Assembly (NCBI GenBank): GCA_001779055.1
Contig: MFJA01000070.1
Location: 1 to 6,688 of the forward strand
DNA: 6,688 bases
Direction: 5' to 3'
Source of the DNA: Candidatus Gottesmanbacteria bacterium RBG_16_37_8
GTDB lineage: Bacteria > Patescibacteriota > Microgenomatia > 2-02-FULL-39-11
The translations under genes were made by a program, and so were the position numbers. The notes under the pieces are model-generated. The model saw only the letters and a list, made by a program, of their open reading frames with translations. It made no database searches and was not told where the DNA came from. Shown here piece after piece: positions 5,713 through 6,688 of this stretch; position 1 is the first letter of the stretch, and each line of letters opens with the position of its first letter.

Positions 5713-5727
5713 GAAAGTAATCTAAAA

Positions 5728-6688
5728 ATGCTGCTCAAAAATTTACAGGGTAAAAAATTTCTAATACCGGGAATTATTGTTCTGTTTGTCTTACTGACTC
5801 TCTCCCTCTTCCTCGCTCAAAAGAATAAACAACGCCAAGGGTTGCCAATTGTAGAAGTTGAAGATAGGCAACAGGAAGCGGTTAACCAACTGCCCCTGCC
5901 CGAACTTCAGACTGTCAATGTACCTGCTATGACATTTACCTCTTACCAAACACCATCAACTAATGTTACGGTTCCCAACAAAGTGAAAGCCTATACCTTT
6001 ATAAGCGACTACTCATTGCCTTTTATTTCTATGGTCGGCCAGAAACTGGGACTTAAAGAAAGCAAAGAGGAAGCAGGTACCGTACTTCTATATAATAATG
6101 ATGCTTCTGATGACAATGTTGGGTTCCTTAAATTCAATACGACTACCGGCACTTACGAATATTCCTCATACGGTACAAAAGTTTTGCCCCAAAAAGGAGC
6201 CTCCTTAACCGAAAATGTCCGCTCTTTTCTTGTCGAACTGGGACTTGCCGATGAAACTGTTAACTGTGCTATTACCTATCAAAAAGCTAATCTGCCCGAT
6301 CTGACTTTTATCGAATGCCACCGGGATTGGGTTTCAGCCGGTCTGCCTATCTTAAATTTTGTCGGCCTGCTTAATATTCCCGATCTAAAAGCTCTTTCTG
6401 ATATCAAAGTCGGTATGGTCGAGGAAAATACTCCTGAAAACCCCGATATCATCAACGTCTCCACCGGTCAAAACGGAAAGGAAAGACCGGATGACTTCAA
6501 TACCACTACCGTGGCTGTTGACAGTGGTGGAAATATTGTCAGAATCACTTCCAACTTAAAAATAGTTGAATCTGCTATCGACTTTGCTGCCTCCGATCTG
6601 TTCACCCCTGATGAAGCAATCAACCGTTTCAAAAACGGCAGCAGTCTGCTTACCCTAATTGTACCTGTTGACGATAAGGCAGTTTGGG
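5728..6688 (+). CDS. Single-pass membrane protein of unknown function, 3' end beyond the window
   Basis: The frame from ATG at 5728 stays open to the window end, giving 320 residues with no stop. A short basic N-terminus (MLLKNLQGKK) precedes one membrane helix (about 11-30), followed by a low-complexity linker (35-85: Gln, Pro and Thr rich) and a large domain presumably outside the cell. There is no lipobox. The outer part has a beta-rich region (87-155), a helical stretch with one cysteine (Cys180) and another at 197 (IECHRDW), and a segment near the visible end reading 'SGGNIVRI ... TPDEAINRFKNGSSLL'. That last layout, a glycine-turn strand followed by an 'EA..r.k.G' helix, faintly recalls YycI- and PepSY-like extracytoplasmic domains, but I would not name it on this basis. 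It is divergent from zwf and has its own promoter. Function unknown. Confidence 0.85.
   Translation, partial: MLLKNLQGKKFLIPGIIVLFVLLTLSLFLAQKNKQRQGLPIVEVEDRQQEAVNQLPLPELQTVNVPAMTFTSYQTPSTNVTVPNKVKAYTFISDYSLPFISMVGQKLGLKESKEEAGTVLLYNNDASDDNVGFLKFNTTTGTYEYSSYGTKVLPQKGASLTENVRSFLVELGLADETVNCAITYQKANLPDLTFIECHRDWVSAGLPILNFVGLLNIPDLKALSDIKVGMVEENTPENPDIINVSTGQNGKERPDDFNTTTVAVDSGGNIVRITSNLKIVESAIDFAASDLFTPDEAINRFKNGSSLLTLIVPVDDKAVW

Overview
The window looks like chromosomal DNA of a Candidate Phyla Radiation bacterium, most likely Microgenomates (OP11). This placement is inferred from style: compact single genes on alternating strands, moderately AT-rich DNA, a membrane-anchored cohesin-like protein with a 'SRAA'-type segment just after its membrane helix, and no Shine-Dalgarno sequences at accepted starts. 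Both TAA and TGA act as ordinary stops (the sugar transferase and zwf end in TGA at family-typical positions), so there is no sign of the UGA-Gly recoding known from Gracilibacteria/Absconditabacteria. No 16S rRNA or ribosomal protein gene is present to confirm the lineage.

Layout, left to right: the 5' end of rpiB (ribose-5-phosphate isomerase B, minus strand, cut by the window edge at 1); a divergent promoter region (111-208); a membrane-anchored cohesin-like surface protein (plus, 209-877); gnd, a short-type 6-phosphogluconate dehydrogenase (minus, 879-1805), converging with the previous gene with one base between the stops; a divergent promoter region (1806-1896); a divergent polyprenyl-phosphate sugar-phosphotransferase (plus, 1897-2688); a short convergent gap with a possible two-way terminator; an unrecognised soluble 416-aa protein (minus, 2783-4033); a gap with two tandem hairpins; zwf, glucose-6-phosphate dehydrogenase (minus, 4145-5644 with the start corrected); a divergent promoter region (5645-5727); and a single-pass membrane protein of unknown function (plus, 5728 to beyond the window end).

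Three minus-strand genes (zwf, gnd, rpiB) encode steps of the pentose phosphate pathway: glucose-6-phosphate to 6-phosphogluconolactone, 6-phosphogluconate to ribulose-5-phosphate, and ribulose-5-phosphate to ribose-5-phosphate. The lactonase gene (pgl) is not here. Plus-strand genes for surface or envelope functions alternate with these metabolic genes, so they do not form one operon; each gene appears to have its own promoter.

The most striking structural pattern is that a plausible -10 box lies a few bases upstream of every start codon. The predicted transcription starts fall 0-13 nt from the start codon, four to five of them within 3 nt. This suggests leaderless or near-leaderless mRNAs as the normal mode here. 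I found no CRISPR array, tRNA, rRNA, insertion sequence, phage gene or defence system, and nothing that clearly amounts to a new multi-gene system. The 416-aa orphan and the leaderless promoter pattern are the best candidates for something not well described.
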